From: an uncultured Mycoplasma sp.
GTDB lineage: Bacteria; Bacillota_I; Bacilli_A; RF39; UBA660
Direction: 5' to 3'
DNA: 57,964 bases
Assembly: GCA_947646115.1 (NCBI GenBank)
Contig: CANSFH010000006.1
Location: forward strand, 1 to 57,964
The notes below the pieces were generated by a model. That model was not told where the DNA came from. It saw nothing but the letters and a program-made list of their open reading frames with translations, and did not search any database. Made by a program: the position numbers and the translations under genes. This document shows, in pieces, positions 1-9,168 of the stretch (position 1 is the first letter of the stretch; every line of letters starts with the position of its first letter).

Positions 1-54
1 TTATTCCGAGAGAAAACCCCACATTTTAAAATGTGGGGTTTGTCTACAGTCTGA
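1..54. repeat. Left copy of 54-bp terminal inverted repeat with 28-bp palindrome
   Basis: Positions 1-54 are the exact reverse complement of 57911-57964. Inside lies a perfect 28-bp palindrome (14-41; arms AAACCCCACATTTT). The repeat ends 1 base before the stop codon of the flippase gene, so it can form a hairpin at the 3' end of that transcript, although the U-tract is poor. It could be a dispersed intergenic repeat that broke the assembly here, or the end of a mobile unit. No transposase is present. Confidence 0.85.
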
Positions 55-55
55 G

Positions 56-1588
56 TTAATGTTTAATTAACTTTTTTAGTAAATTTTTAAAATAAAAGTA
101 ACTAGAATTATTTTTAAATATTAAGATAATTACACATACATTACAAATAATACATATAATACTATTTATTATTAATTTTAATAATATGTTATTTAATACT
201 ATAGCATTAGAGATATAAAGTGAAAGTGTAGCTACTAATATAAATGTACCTATATATCCAATGGTTTCTTTAATGTAATTTCTGTAGTTTCTTTTAAATA
301 AGTTTTTATATATAAATTTAGGATAGCTATAACACCATAACACTAGTCCACTAATTATAGTTCCCATAAAAACACCAGCGAGACCAACTAGTTTTAGTAA
401 AACAATAGAAAATATAATATTTAGAAAGGACTCAATTAAAGGAACATATTTGTCCTCTTCCCAAATACCTGCAGAATCTTTAAAAGTGTTATAACAACAT
501 CTTTGCATCTTTTGAAAGAAATTAAGAACAATTATAGTTACTACATAATAACCTAATAAATATTCCTTTCCAATCCATAAAGTTATAAAGGGTTGCACTA
601 ATAAAAGGATAGCGCTTGCTGAAAAACAGGAGATAACAAAATTTAAGAATCTAACTTTTTGGAAAATATCAAATGACTTTGTACTATCATTTAGTGTTAG
701 CATGTTTCCAACACTTGAAGTAATGGATGTTATTATTTGACTAAACATAGTTTGGACCGAATTAATAATTAAGTAATAATTTGAATATAAACCAACGGTT
801 ATTAGACCAAAAAATTTGGATATTATTATGTTATCAGTTCCATTTATTATAATATGACCTATTTTATGAAAAATTAGCGCTTTGACCTTTAAGAAAATAT
901 TCTTTTCTGTTTTCTTATCCAATTTATAAGAATTTTTCTCTTTCAGAAACGGATACAATTTATTTGCAATAATTGTGATTATAAAATTTTCTATTATTTG
1001 ACATAAAATTTTAATAATTAAATATAAATAATAGTTTTTGGTAAAAAGTAATAGTAATAATTGTGATATATTTAAAAAAATTATATAGAGAGAATGAATA
1101 ATATTAATTAAATAATTTTTTTGATCAGCATACAGTATATTTCTTTTATATACCATTAAATAAGAGATAACTGTACTTATTAAAAATAAAATATATACAA
1201 TATATAGATTAATGGAAATACTTATATCATTTACTAAATATGTAATAAATGGAGTTAAAATAATTCCTATAATAAATATAACCAGAGCAATATAGCGATA
1301 AGAAATTTTATAAAAGTTTGTTAATTTTTTAAGTTCTAATATATTATTATCTGCAAGAGGTTTATACATATAAAATACAATAGCATTTCCTATGCCTAAT
1401 TCAAAAAAACTTAACATAGTTAATATATTAGTAAATAAACTGTTTAGTCCAAGATATTCGGCATTTAGTATTTTTATGAATAGTGCTTGAGCTATAAATC
1501 CTATTATTATTGCAGTCGCATTACTAATTATTGAAGTTATGCTATTCTTTATAGAATTTGATGTACGACTATTATTTCTCATATTCAT
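56..1588 (-). CDS. Polysaccharide flippase (Wzx-like, MOP/MATE superfamily)
   Basis: A 510-residue, highly hydrophobic protein with about 12-14 predicted membrane segments and short charged loops, as expected for an oligosaccharide (lipid-linked repeat unit) flippase. The N-terminus (NSIKNSITSIISNATAIIIG) and the motif LGLNSLFTNILTMLSFFELG match the polysaccharide biosynthesis protein family. It would move undecaprenyl-linked repeat units to the outer face before Wzy polymerisation. Its start overlaps the stop of the upstream glycosyltransferase by 4 bases (translational coupling), and it is the last gene of the operon. A second ATG two codons downstream has better spacing from GGAAAG, so the first two residues are uncertain. 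Family assignment is strong; the exact substrate is unknown. Confidence 0.85.
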   Translation of the reverse strand: MNMRNNSRTSNSIKNSITSIISNATAIIIGFIAQALFIKILNAEYLGLNSLFTNILTMLSFFELGIGNAIVFYMYKPLADNNILELKKLTNFYKISYRYIALVIFIIGIILTPFITYLVNDISISINLYIVYILFLISTVISYLMVYKRNILYADQKNYLINIIHSLYIIFLNISQLLLLLFTKNYYLYLIIKILCQIIENFIITIIANKLYPFLKEKNSYKLDKKTEKNIFLKVKALIFHKIGHIIINGTDNIIISKFFGLITVGLYSNYYLIINSVQTMFSQIITSITSSVGNMLTLNDSTKSFDIFQKVRFLNFVISCFSASAILLLVQPFITLWIGKEYLLGYYVVTIIVLNFFQKMQRCCYNTFKDSAGIWEEDKYVPLIESFLNIIFSIVLLKLVGLAGVFMGTIISGLVLWCYSYPKFIYKNLFKRNYRNYIKETIGYIGTFILVATLSLYISNAIVLNNILLKLIINSIICIICNVCVIILIFKNNSSYFYFKNLLKKLIKH

Positions 1589-2529
1589 CTTTCCTTTATT
1601 TTTTTAAACAAGTAATAAACAATATATATGTTATGCATACAAAATGTTTTTACTTTATTTTTAAACGATATATCTGATGATTTAATTACATCTTTATAAT
1701 AATGTTCTAAATTTAATTTATACTTTTTTATTAAATGTTTTTTAGTTTTCATTTTTGTTTGTAGTAAAAATAAATTATTATAATATGAATTTATATAATG
1801 TAATTTATGCTTGTCTACAGTTTTTTTAGGCAATAAAGGAATTATTTTATTTAGAGAATCTAAAGCTGTTAGCTTTTTTAAAGAATATTTTTTGGAATGA
1901 ACTGCTGAATTATCATTAATACAATAATTATATAAATATTCATTAACAATTGTAAATTTAGTATTTTCATTACAATTTTCTAAAAAGAACAATAAATTTT
2001 CGTAATAATGAACTTCTTCATTGAAGTAGTTTTTTACTATATCCCTTTTTATTAATTTGTTCCAAGGAAATCCACCAAAGTTTGTAGTTTCATCAGTTAG
2101 TAATTCTAAAAAATTTTCATTATTATTAAGATGTAATTTTCTTGGCTTTGATACTTTTTTATTTTCATAAAAATCATTATAAGCACATATTACGATGTCG
2201 CTTTCAAAGTTAATAATAGCTTCAATCATTTTTTGACACATGTTTTCTTCAAGCCAATCGTCAGCATCAACAAATAACAAATAGTCCCCACGAGAATTTT
2301 CAATTCCAATATTACGAGCTTTAGACACTCCTTCATTAGCTTTATGAATTAATTTGATTTTATCTTTATATTTTTGACAGATATTATAAGTATTATCCGT
2401 AGAACCATCATCAATAATAATATGCTCAATGTTTTTGTATGTTTGTTTTTGTACACTTTCAATACAACGAGCAATATATTTTTCAGCATTGTATACAGGA
2501 GTAATTATAGATATTTTACTTTTTTTCAT
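1585..2529 (-). CDS. Glycosyltransferase family 2
   Basis: A 314-residue cytoplasmic GT-A glycosyltransferase. The N-terminus ISIITPVYNAEKYIARCIES, the IIDDGSTDNT nucleotide-binding motif and the DADDW metal-binding DxD motif (about residues 88-92) are all intact. The C-terminal third is Lys/Tyr/Leu-rich and probably membrane-associated. It would add a sugar from an NDP-sugar donor to the lipid-linked repeat unit. It overlaps by 4 bases both the upstream HAD-like gene and the downstream flippase, so the three are translationally coupled. Donor and acceptor cannot be read from sequence. Confidence 0.88.
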   Translation of the reverse strand: MKKSKISIITPVYNAEKYIARCIESVQKQTYKNIEHIIIDDGSTDNTYNICQKYKDKIKLIHKANEGVSKARNIGIENSRGDYLLFVDADDWLEENMCQKMIEAIINFESDIVICAYNDFYENKKVSKPRKLHLNNNENFLELLTDETTNFGGFPWNKLIKRDIVKNYFNEEVHYYENLLFFLENCNENTKFTIVNEYLYNYCINDNSAVHSKKYSLKKLTALDSLNKIIPLLPKKTVDKHKLHYINSYYNNLFLLQTKMKTKKHLIKKYKLNLEHYYKDVIKSSDISFKNKVKTFCMHNIYIVYYLFKKIKER

Positions 2530-3698
2530 TTATTTACTTCTTTCTTCAGTTTTTTTCTTAAAAAACAATTAATTTTATAGTATGGCAAAGGAATAATAAA
2601 TAATCTTTTCATAAATCCGATTCGCCATGCTGAATTTATAAAATCTAATTTTAGGTTTGTAATCTTAAATATATAACTTAAAAACTTTTGGGGTTTAGCA
2701 ATATATTTAAATTCATCATCTTTAAATTTAATATTTCCAAATAATTGAGCTGTTTTTAAATTGGGATTTAAAAATTCAGACATAAAATTATTAATGACTT
2801 CTTTATGGGATAATTTTTCATTCTTGTTAGTGGCTATATATTTTAAAGCTTCCTTTTGAATTGTTTCTGCAATGTCTTTCTCTATCATGTTTTTATATTC
2901 ATACTCATAAAATTCAACAAATTCTTGGTTATTTATAAATCTCTTTACAGAACCATGTTGGGCTAAAAATAGAAATTCAAATATGTTTATAAAATAATGA
3001 AATTTTTCATATATATCCTTATTTTTATTAGTATCAAACAAAAAGCCAAAAGAATCGTTACACATTTTTGCATCAGGAATAAGACCAAAATAATATCCAT
3101 ATACATTTGCATCATTAACAATATTATTTAAAGCTTTTTGCATACTACCAAACCAACCAATATCTACTATTGCTACTTTGCCTGTAAATTTTTCTACTTC
3201 AATATATTTTTGAAAAGATATATATTCTTGTTTAGAGTTTTCTTTAATTAAAGGGAAGATTTCTTTTAAAAAATTTTTAAAATTTTTACTATTTACTAAA
3301 TTTATAGAAGTATCTAAAGTGTAATTGTATTTAATTAAAAAATACTCTACTTTTTTATAATTATCTAGACCAACTTTTTTTAAAAAGCTTTTAATTGAAA
3401 TATTTTTATTGAATGCTATAACATCAAGTATTTCATCGGCTTTATTTAACTTCCATAAAGAAGGAACAATTATAGATCTTCTTGAAGCATAAAAATAACT
3501 ACTTTTGATATTTTTATTATCATTTATTATATCAAAAGCTTTTTTCATTATAAAACCATCTCGTGCTAAAAAATAAACTTTTTTTATTTGCTTTTTTTCT
3601 AATTCTTTTTGCAGCCATTTACTGAATAATAGCAATAAAGGTCCAAATTTTTCATAGCCAAAATCAGAAAAAAATTGGATTATTTTATTTTCTTGCAT
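2526..3698 (-). CDS. HAD-like polysaccharide-locus protein (COG5610-like)
   Basis: A 390-residue protein with the motif YFLARDGFIMKKAFD (about residues 43-57), then YASRR and a central IVDIGWFGSMQKAL. These are the hallmarks of the HAD-superfamily-like proteins (COG5610 type) that accompany capsule and O-antigen clusters and are often fused to glycosyltransferases. Here it stands alone. The role is not established for the family; phosphotransfer or phosphatase activity on a polysaccharide intermediate is possible but inferred. There is no signal peptide, so it is probably cytoplasmic. It sits between the polymerase and a GT2 gene with a 4-base overlap at its 3' end. Confidence 0.65.
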   Translation of the reverse strand: MQENKIIQFFSDFGYEKFGPLLLLFSKWLQKELEKKQIKKVYFLARDGFIMKKAFDIINDNKNIKSSYFYASRRSIIVPSLWKLNKADEILDVIAFNKNISIKSFLKKVGLDNYKKVEYFLIKYNYTLDTSINLVNSKNFKNFLKEIFPLIKENSKQEYISFQKYIEVEKFTGKVAIVDIGWFGSMQKALNNIVNDANVYGYYFGLIPDAKMCNDSFGFLFDTNKNKDIYEKFHYFINIFEFLFLAQHGSVKRFINNQEFVEFYEYEYKNMIEKDIAETIQKEALKYIATNKNEKLSHKEVINNFMSEFLNPNLKTAQLFGNIKFKDDEFKYIAKPQKFLSYIFKITNLKLDFINSAWRIGFMKRLFIIPLPYYKINCFLRKKLKKEVNK

Positions 3699-3717
3699 AG
3701 TTACTCTCCTTTATAAT

Positions 3718-5040
3718 TTATTTACTTATTTCTATTTTTAATAAAAATTTAATAATTAACAATAATAAAATATAGAAAGAAATATAATTAAATGATAAAA
3801 CAGTGCTATAAAAAGCTTCGGAATAAGAATGAAATGCTAAACAAAAAGTTATTGATCCCATTAGAATTATGCTAAAACTAATTTCATTTTTTTCTTTTTT
3901 ATATAAAGATATATAATATATTTTATTAAATATTATAGACATTAGAAATTGTAAAACTATTACGCCTATTATTCCAAAATCTTGGAACATTTTGCGAAAG
4001 CCAGTATATACGTTTCCTATTATTTTACCATTATATATAGATCTAAATAAACTTGCTCCTTCATTAACACCTTGATTTTCTATAATTTTTATTTGAAATA
4101 AAAACTTTCTAATTCCCGCAAAAGTTTCTGATCCGAAATACTTATTTTTGATGTGATCATCTTGCATATACATATCAAATATTTCTATAGATCCTCCAAA
4201 ATATTCTGTAATATAATCAATGGAATTATAACTATTATTCTCACTTCTACCTACTATTGTTTTTAAATTTGAAAAGGCAATTAATATTATAAAAATTATA
4301 AATCCAATTTTAATAATTTTTTTGGGTTGTAAACGTTTTTTGCTGTTAATAGTATATAATATATTCCATATTGCTATTATATAAAGGATATATACTATTA
4401 AATCATATCGTCCTCCACTCATTAATATTGTAGGTATATAAATAGCAATTCCAAAAATATATAGTAAATAGTTTTTTTGTTTTATCTTACCAGTTTTAAT
4501 TTTATTATTAATTAGAATATAAGTGTAAACATAAGCTATAGCTCTGCAAAATTTTATTAAGAAATTTATCCAGCCTGGTATTAAATTAATATGATGAAAT
4601 AAAGTTTTACTTCTATAAATTGCCATTGCGTTATTAAAATTACTTAATGCAGATATTCCGCCAATAGCTTTGATGAAATAAAATGTATAGATAATAAAAA
4701 GCATTAAAGATATAATATTTAAAATTAATATTTTATATTGTTTGATATTAATTATATTTATTTCTTTAGCATCTTTTTTTATTATTTTTCTGTTTTTAAT
4801 ATACATTAAGAAAGATGGAATTAGAAAACTAATTATTCCAATTAATATTACCCAAAAAGTATTATAATGTAAGGATATTTTCCAATTTTCAATATTATAT
4901 ATGGCACAACAAATAGCCAATATATAGGATAGCAATAAAATGGAGCTAGGTGAAAATAAATCTTTTCTAATTATGATAGTAAAAAACCAAAAAATAATTA
5001 ATATTAATAATAGTTCATAAATAACCATAAATTTACTCAC
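3718..5040 (-). CDS. O-antigen/oligosaccharide repeat unit polymerase (Wzy-like)
   Basis: A 440-residue integral membrane protein with about 10-12 predicted segments and one long extracytoplasmic loop (about residues 260-340, rich in charged residues). The SGGRYDLIVYILYIIAIW segment resembles the oligosaccharide repeat unit polymerase family. It would join repeat units on the outer membrane face. It lies between two sugar-transfer genes and overlaps the upstream GT2 gene by 4 bases. Wzy proteins are poorly conserved, so the call rests on topology, the GGRxD-type segment and locus context. Confidence 0.78.
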   Translation of the reverse strand: MSKFMVIYELLLILIIFWFFTIIIRKDLFSPSSILLLSYILAICCAIYNIENWKISLHYNTFWVILIGIISFLIPSFLMYIKNRKIIKKDAKEINIINIKQYKILILNIISLMLFIIYTFYFIKAIGGISALSNFNNAMAIYRSKTLFHHINLIPGWINFLIKFCRAIAYVYTYILINNKIKTGKIKQKNYLLYIFGIAIYIPTILMSGGRYDLIVYILYIIAIWNILYTINSKKRLQPKKIIKIGFIIFIILIAFSNLKTIVGRSENNSYNSIDYITEYFGGSIEIFDMYMQDDHIKNKYFGSETFAGIRKFLFQIKIIENQGVNEGASLFRSIYNGKIIGNVYTGFRKMFQDFGIIGVIVLQFLMSIIFNKIYYISLYKKEKNEISFSIILMGSITFCLAFHSYSEAFYSTVLSFNYISFYILLLLIIKFLLKIEISK

Positions 5041-5831
5041 CTCTTTCTTATTTTTTTTATAATTTTAAGGGGCAATAGCCCGACTATTAAGGGCTTTATT
5101 ATATATACTATACCTATAGGGAATAGTTCTAATTTTTTAAACCCTTGATATCTAATTTTTGCTTCATTAATACGATATTTATATTTTTTTCTTCTAAACA
5201 TATTATCTAAATCTAATCTATAATTTAATAGTTTTTCTTGAATGACAGCCATTTTAATATTAGCAGAAAACATTCTCATAAATAAATCATAATCTTCTAC
5301 TCTTATTGCATAATCCTCTTCATTGTAGCCAGAAACTATGTTAAATGCTTCTCTTTTAGCCATAATTGCTGGGTGTACAATAGGACTATTAAATAAAAAA
5401 TCTTTCTTTTTTATTATTTCGGGAAACTTATTTTCTGCATAAATACCATTATCATCAAATAAATTAATATTTGAAGAAACTAAAGATATATTCTTATGTT
5501 TTTTTAAATAATTAATTTGAATTTCAAACCTATTTAAACTTGATTCATCATCATCATCCATTCGGGCTATATAATATCCTTTAGCTTCTTTTAAACATTT
5601 ATTGAGTGAATATGCTAATCCTCTATTTTCTTTATTATATATAAATTTTACTCTAGAATCATTTTTGCATATTTCTTTTGCCCATTTTAAGCAATCATTG
5701 GTTGAACCATCATCACATATGATTAATTCGAAATCCTTATAAGTTTGTTTTAATAATGAAGATAATGATCTTTCTAAATATTCTTTTTTCTTGGTATTAT
5801 ATATACTCATTATGACACTAATTTGTGGCAT
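5037..5831 (-). CDS. Glycosyltransferase family 2
   Basis: A 264-residue GT-A enzyme. It begins ISVIMSIYNTKKKEYLERSL, carries the CDDGSTNDC motif and the metal-binding ARMDDDD cluster (about residues 90-96), and ends in a hydrophobic segment plus a Lys/Arg tail (about residues 235-264) that could hold it at the membrane. It resembles EpsE/CpsI-type transferases of Gram-positive exopolysaccharide clusters. Its stop overlaps the polymerase start, and its start abuts the stop of the upstream GT4-type enzyme, giving tight co-transcription. Confidence 0.87.
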   Translation of the reverse strand: MPQISVIMSIYNTKKKEYLERSLSSLLKQTYKDFELIICDDGSTNDCLKWAKEICKNDSRVKFIYNKENRGLAYSLNKCLKEAKGYYIARMDDDDESSLNRFEIQINYLKKHKNISLVSSNINLFDDNGIYAENKFPEIIKKKDFLFNSPIVHPAIMAKREAFNIVSGYNEEDYAIRVEDYDLFMRMFSANIKMAVIQEKLLNYRLDLDNMFRRKKYKYRINEAKIRYQGFKKLELFPIGIVYIIKPLIVGLLPLKIIKKIRKR

Positions 5832-6956
5832 TTATAGATCCTCCTCTAACAAGCTAAAATACTTCTTTTCAAGTTTTTTGGCTTCATTTACAATATCAAA
5901 GCCTTTTTCTGTCAAAATTTTAGAATTGTCAATTCTTTTATTTGTTTTAAATAAATCTATAATACTATTTTTCCAAGTTATTAAACTTTCATTTAATGAG
6001 ATAAACTTAAAATCATTAATTAATTTAGCTTCTTGGGGAACTCCAGTTGAAACAATGCAAGGTAAATTAGTTGCTTGAGCCTCTAAAAGTACCATTCCAA
6101 ATCCTTCATATAAACTAGGTAAGACAAATAAATCAAATGCTTGATATATATTATATACGTCTTCACGCTGACCTAAAAATATAACTTTATCATATAAACC
6201 TAATTTTTTGGCTTTTTGTTTTAAATAATTTTCTAAAGGTCCTTGTCCGACCAAAACTAAAATAGAATCATGTTCTTCACTAATAAGTTTAAATATATCA
6301 AGAAGAAAAGTGTGATTTTTTGTTTCTACCATTCTGCCTACATTACCTATAACTAGTTGCTCTTTTTTTATATTTAGTTTTTTTCGATATTCTTCTCTAA
6401 TACTTAAATTGTATTTTAATTTGTTTAAATCAACAGCATTATTTAAAACATAAACATTATTATTATCAAATGTTTTATTACCAAAGAGCCAACGTCCAGC
6501 ATATTCAGAACAACTCATATATTCGGTAGAAAAAATTTTGCTAAAAGGTTTTAAAATACATTTTATTATGTTTCTTTTCCACTCTTTTTTATTAGTAGTA
6601 GAATGATTATGAGCTATACGTACAGGAACTTTGGCTTTTTTGGCACAATATAGAGGAAATACAGATAATGTATTAATGTGGGAATGAACTATGTTATATT
6701 TATTTTCTTTTAAGATTTTTGTAAGTTCTTTTATATATTTAAATATTTTTTGATATGGTGGAATTAAAATAACTTTTCCGCCTAAAGATTTTATTTCTTC
6801 ATATGGAATACAGGTTGAATCACTGTCACAGATAAAATCAAACTCTATTTTATTTCTATCTAAATGGCGATAATAGTTCAGGACAACTGCTTCAACACCA
6901 CCGCCTACCCATTTCCCCATGATTTGAGCAATTCGAATTGTCTCTTTGTTTTGCAT
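5832..6956 (-). CDS. Glycosyltransferase family 4/1 (EpsF-like)
   Basis: A 374-residue GT-B enzyme. The N-terminal domain has GKWVGGGVEAVVLNYY and VHSHINTLSVFPLYCAKKAK; the C-terminal donor domain has IGNVGRMVETKNHTFLLD and the PSLYEGFGMVLLEAQA motif containing the EX7E catalytic/donor-binding glutamates (about residues 283-292). This arrangement matches EpsF/CapH-type hexosyltransferases. It is the first gene after the internal promoter at 7024-7052 and so leads the transcript of repeat-unit assembly genes. Substrate unknown. Confidence 0.88.
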   Translation of the reverse strand: MQNKETIRIAQIMGKWVGGGVEAVVLNYYRHLDRNKIEFDFICDSDSTCIPYEEIKSLGGKVILIPPYQKIFKYIKELTKILKENKYNIVHSHINTLSVFPLYCAKKAKVPVRIAHNHSTTNKKEWKRNIIKCILKPFSKIFSTEYMSCSEYAGRWLFGNKTFDNNNVYVLNNAVDLNKLKYNLSIREEYRKKLNIKKEQLVIGNVGRMVETKNHTFLLDIFKLISEEHDSILVLVGQGPLENYLKQKAKKLGLYDKVIFLGQREDVYNIYQAFDLFVLPSLYEGFGMVLLEAQATNLPCIVSTGVPQEAKLINDFKFISLNESLITWKNSIIDLFKTNKRIDNSKILTEKGFDIVNEAKKLEKKYFSLLEEDL

Positions 6957-7023
6957 AACTAACTCACCTACTAAACTAAATTGTAATTATTATTTTATGT
7001 TTCTTTGTTGTTAATACTATCCT

Positions 7024-7052
7024 AGTATACTATAAATCCGATTTTTTTTCAA
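7024..7052 (-). promoter_or_regulatory. Internal sigma-A-type promoter of the distal polysaccharide operon
   Basis: On the minus strand, TTGAAA (7047-7052), a 17-bp spacer and TATACT (7024-7029), about 70 bp upstream of the GT4-type gene. It lies directly after the terminator at 7063-7086, so the assembly genes can be transcribed independently of the regulatory and initiating genes. Confidence 0.7.
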
Positions 7053-7062
7053 TAATATCAAA

Positions 7063-7086
7063 AATAAGATACCAAAGTATCTTATT
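7063..7086 (-). terminator. Rho-independent terminator after the initiating sugar transferase
   Basis: A perfect 10-bp stem (7063-7072 / 7077-7086) with a 4-base loop, followed on the minus strand by a short U-run (TTTTTG). It overlaps the stop codon of the sugar transferase gene and separates the two halves of the polysaccharide locus. Read-through is possible because the U-run is short. Confidence 0.8.
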
Positions 7087-7747
7087 CAGCGGCACCATGT
7101 CCTTTTAAAACTGCACTAAATGTTTTAAAAAATATTTTTATATCTAATATTAAATTGCAATGATTAGAATAATAACGTTCAAGTACTAAACGTCTTCTAA
7201 AAGAAGAATTATCTTTTCCACTAACTTGCCAATATCCAGTTAAACCTGGTTTAGTTTTAACTATATCTTCGAAATATTCAGCCATATCTTCCCTTTCTCG
7301 TGGTAAATAAGGCCTATTTCCTATGAACGACATATCACCTTTTAAAACATTTAATAATTGAGGTAATTCATCAATTGATGTTTTGCGGATAAATCTTCCA
7401 ACTTTAGTTATACGAGGATCGTTTGCTATCTTTTTATTCCTGTCAAATTCTTTATTTAACGCAGGATCTTTAAGCATTTCTACTAGTAATTCATCAGCAT
7501 TTTCAACCATGCTTTGAAATTTATAAAATTTAAATTCTTTGCCATTTTTGCCTATACGATTTTGAATAATTAATACTTTGCGTCCATCTTCTAATTTGAT
7601 AGCTATACTCACAATAAGAAAAATAGGTAAAGACACAATTAAACCAATTAATGATACTGTAATATCAAAAATTCTTTTAATTCCAAAATATAAACATTTA
7701 GATAAATTAACAGTATCTGTTTTAATATTACTGTAATTACCTTCCAT
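7082..7747 (-). CDS. Initiating sugar transferase (undecaprenyl-phosphate phosphosugar transferase)
   Basis: A 221-residue monotopic bacterial sugar transferase. A hydrophobic re-entrant segment lies at about residues 30-52, followed by the conserved KFYKFQSM region, GRFIRKTSIDELPQLLNVLK with the catalytic Asp-Glu pair (about residues 124-125), MSFIGNRP and the C-terminal KPGLTGYWQVSG. It transfers a sugar-1-phosphate to undecaprenyl phosphate and starts each repeat unit. It lacks the large multi-spanning N-terminal domain of WbaP, so it is the short EpsL/PglC-like form. It is the last gene of the transcript that starts at Wzz and is followed by a terminator. Confidence 0.92.
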   Translation of the reverse strand: MEGNYSNIKTDTVNLSKCLYFGIKRIFDITVSLIGLIVSLPIFLIVSIAIKLEDGRKVLIIQNRIGKNGKEFKFYKFQSMVENADELLVEMLKDPALNKEFDRNKKIANDPRITKVGRFIRKTSIDELPQLLNVLKGDMSFIGNRPYLPREREDMAEYFEDIVKTKPGLTGYWQVSGKDNSSFRRRLVLERYYSNHCNLILDIKIFFKTFSAVLKGHGAAE

Positions 7748-7759
7748 ATAAATTACCCC

Positions 7760-8482
7760 TTACTTATTTATTTTTTCATTCTTTATGATTTTCATGGCAT
7801 TCTTAAACATAAGCGCTTCAATTTTCTCTGGATCTTTAACTATTTTTTTTAGACATTTTTCGACATTTATATCCAAAATTGAACTGCCAGAATGATGAAT
7901 ATCTGTCCCAATGACTGTTATCATATCTCTTTTTAGAAGATTTTTCAACATTTTTTTTGCATTTTTACCATATTTTCCAGCTAAACTGCCAATATTTCCC
8001 TGTAAAAGGCACCCATTTTGGATTAAATGATTAAAAAAATCATAATTTCCATAATAACTTGAGTATCTTTCGGGATGAGCGATTATAGGGATTAAACCAT
8101 TGACTTTTATTTCATTTAAAACATCATCGATAATTTTGTATTCATTATTTAAAGGTAATTCTATTAACATATATTTTGTTTTATTTAATGTTTTTATTTC
8201 ACTTTTTAAAAGATTAGGTATTCCTTCATCAATGTATACTTCATTTCCTAAATATAAATTTATATTAATCTTTTCATCTTTAACTCTTTTTTTTAAATCT
8301 TTGAATATTTTTTCTTTTAATTTATTATTAGCATTATATTTGGAATCTCTTATGTAATGAGGTGTAAGAATAACATCTGTTACTCCAAACTTAACTTCTT
8401 CTTTTAATATTTCTAAACTTTCTTCGATACTTTTTGAGCCATCGTCAATTCCATATAATATATGACTATGAACATCAATCAT
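7760..8482 (-). CDS. Tyrosine-protein phosphatase, PHP type (CpsB/YwqE-like)
   Basis: A 240-residue PHP-domain metal-dependent protein-tyrosine phosphatase. The N-terminus MIDVHSHILYGIDDGS supplies the HxH metal ligands (His5, His7). Further metal-binding motifs are LTPHY (about residues 60-64), IIAHPERY and IGTDIHHSG. It dephosphorylates the tyrosine cluster of the neighbouring CpsD-like kinase and so tunes polymer length. It sits 3 bases downstream of the kinase gene and 12 bases upstream of the sugar transferase, the canonical cpsB/C/D linkage. Confidence 0.92.
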   Translation of the reverse strand: MIDVHSHILYGIDDGSKSIEESLEILKEEVKFGVTDVILTPHYIRDSKYNANNKLKEKIFKDLKKRVKDEKININLYLGNEVYIDEGIPNLLKSEIKTLNKTKYMLIELPLNNEYKIIDDVLNEIKVNGLIPIIAHPERYSSYYGNYDFFNHLIQNGCLLQGNIGSLAGKYGKNAKKMLKNLLKRDMITVIGTDIHHSGSSILDINVEKCLKKIVKDPEKIEALMFKNAMKIIKNEKINK

Positions 8483-8485
8483 TTT

Positions 8486-9166
8486 TTAACCTTCTTGATA
8501 GTATTTGGAATAATATTTATCATATTTACGAGTTGAACCATTAAAAATTACTCCTGCGATATTGGCGTTTACGTTTTGTAATGCTACTTTAGTACTTTCT
8601 AATAATTCTTTTGTCGTTTTATCAGATCTTGCAACAATTAGCACGACATCAGCTAAACGTGATAATATAAGAGCATCAGCTAAACCTCCTACTGGAGGAG
8701 CATCTAATATGATTATTTCATATCTTTTTCTTAATTCTTCCATTACTTTTTCAATCTTTAAAGATTCTAATAATATATTGGGATTAGGAGGAATTGAACC
8801 AGCTGTTAAAACATCAAGATTTTTAATTTCTGAACTGTAAATATAGTAGTCTAAATTAGATCTCCATTTGCTATCAATTAAAAGATTTGATAATCCTAAA
8901 CGATATCTATCTTTTATTTCAAAAATTTCTCTTTGACGTCCTTTACGCATGTCACAGTCAATTAATAATACTTTCTCATTTGCAGTAACATAAGTAGCTG
9001 CTAGATTAGCAGAAATAAAACTTTTTCCTTCACCATGAAAAGAACTAGTTATTAAAATTGTTTGTAATTTTTTATTAATTCCTGAAAAGCGAAGATTAGT
9101 TTTAACGTTTTTAATAGACTCTGCTATTGCTGATTTGGGATTGTCTTTAACTACAATTTCTTTCAT
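8486..9166 (-). CDS. Bacterial tyrosine kinase of polysaccharide synthesis (CpsD/CapB-like)
   Basis: A 226-residue cytoplasmic BY-kinase. Walker A is FHGEGKS (residues 43-49), Walker A' is LLIDCDMRKG (67-76) and Walker B is IIILDAPPV (151-159). The C-terminus has a tyrosine cluster, YDKYYSKYYQEG, the autophosphorylation site. As usual in Gram-positives, it is separate from its membrane activator, the Wzz/CpsC protein encoded 2 bases upstream. The cycle of kinase and PHP phosphatase controls polymerisation and export. All key motifs are intact. Confidence 0.93.
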   Translation of the reverse strand: MKEIVVKDNPKSAIAESIKNVKTNLRFSGINKKLQTILITSSFHGEGKSFISANLAATYVTANEKVLLIDCDMRKGRQREIFEIKDRYRLGLSNLLIDSKWRSNLDYYIYSSEIKNLDVLTAGSIPPNPNILLESLKIEKVMEELRKRYEIIILDAPPVGGLADALILSRLADVVLIVARSDKTTKELLESTKVALQNVNANIAGVIFNGSTRKYDKYYSKYYQEG

Positions 9167-9168
9167 TA

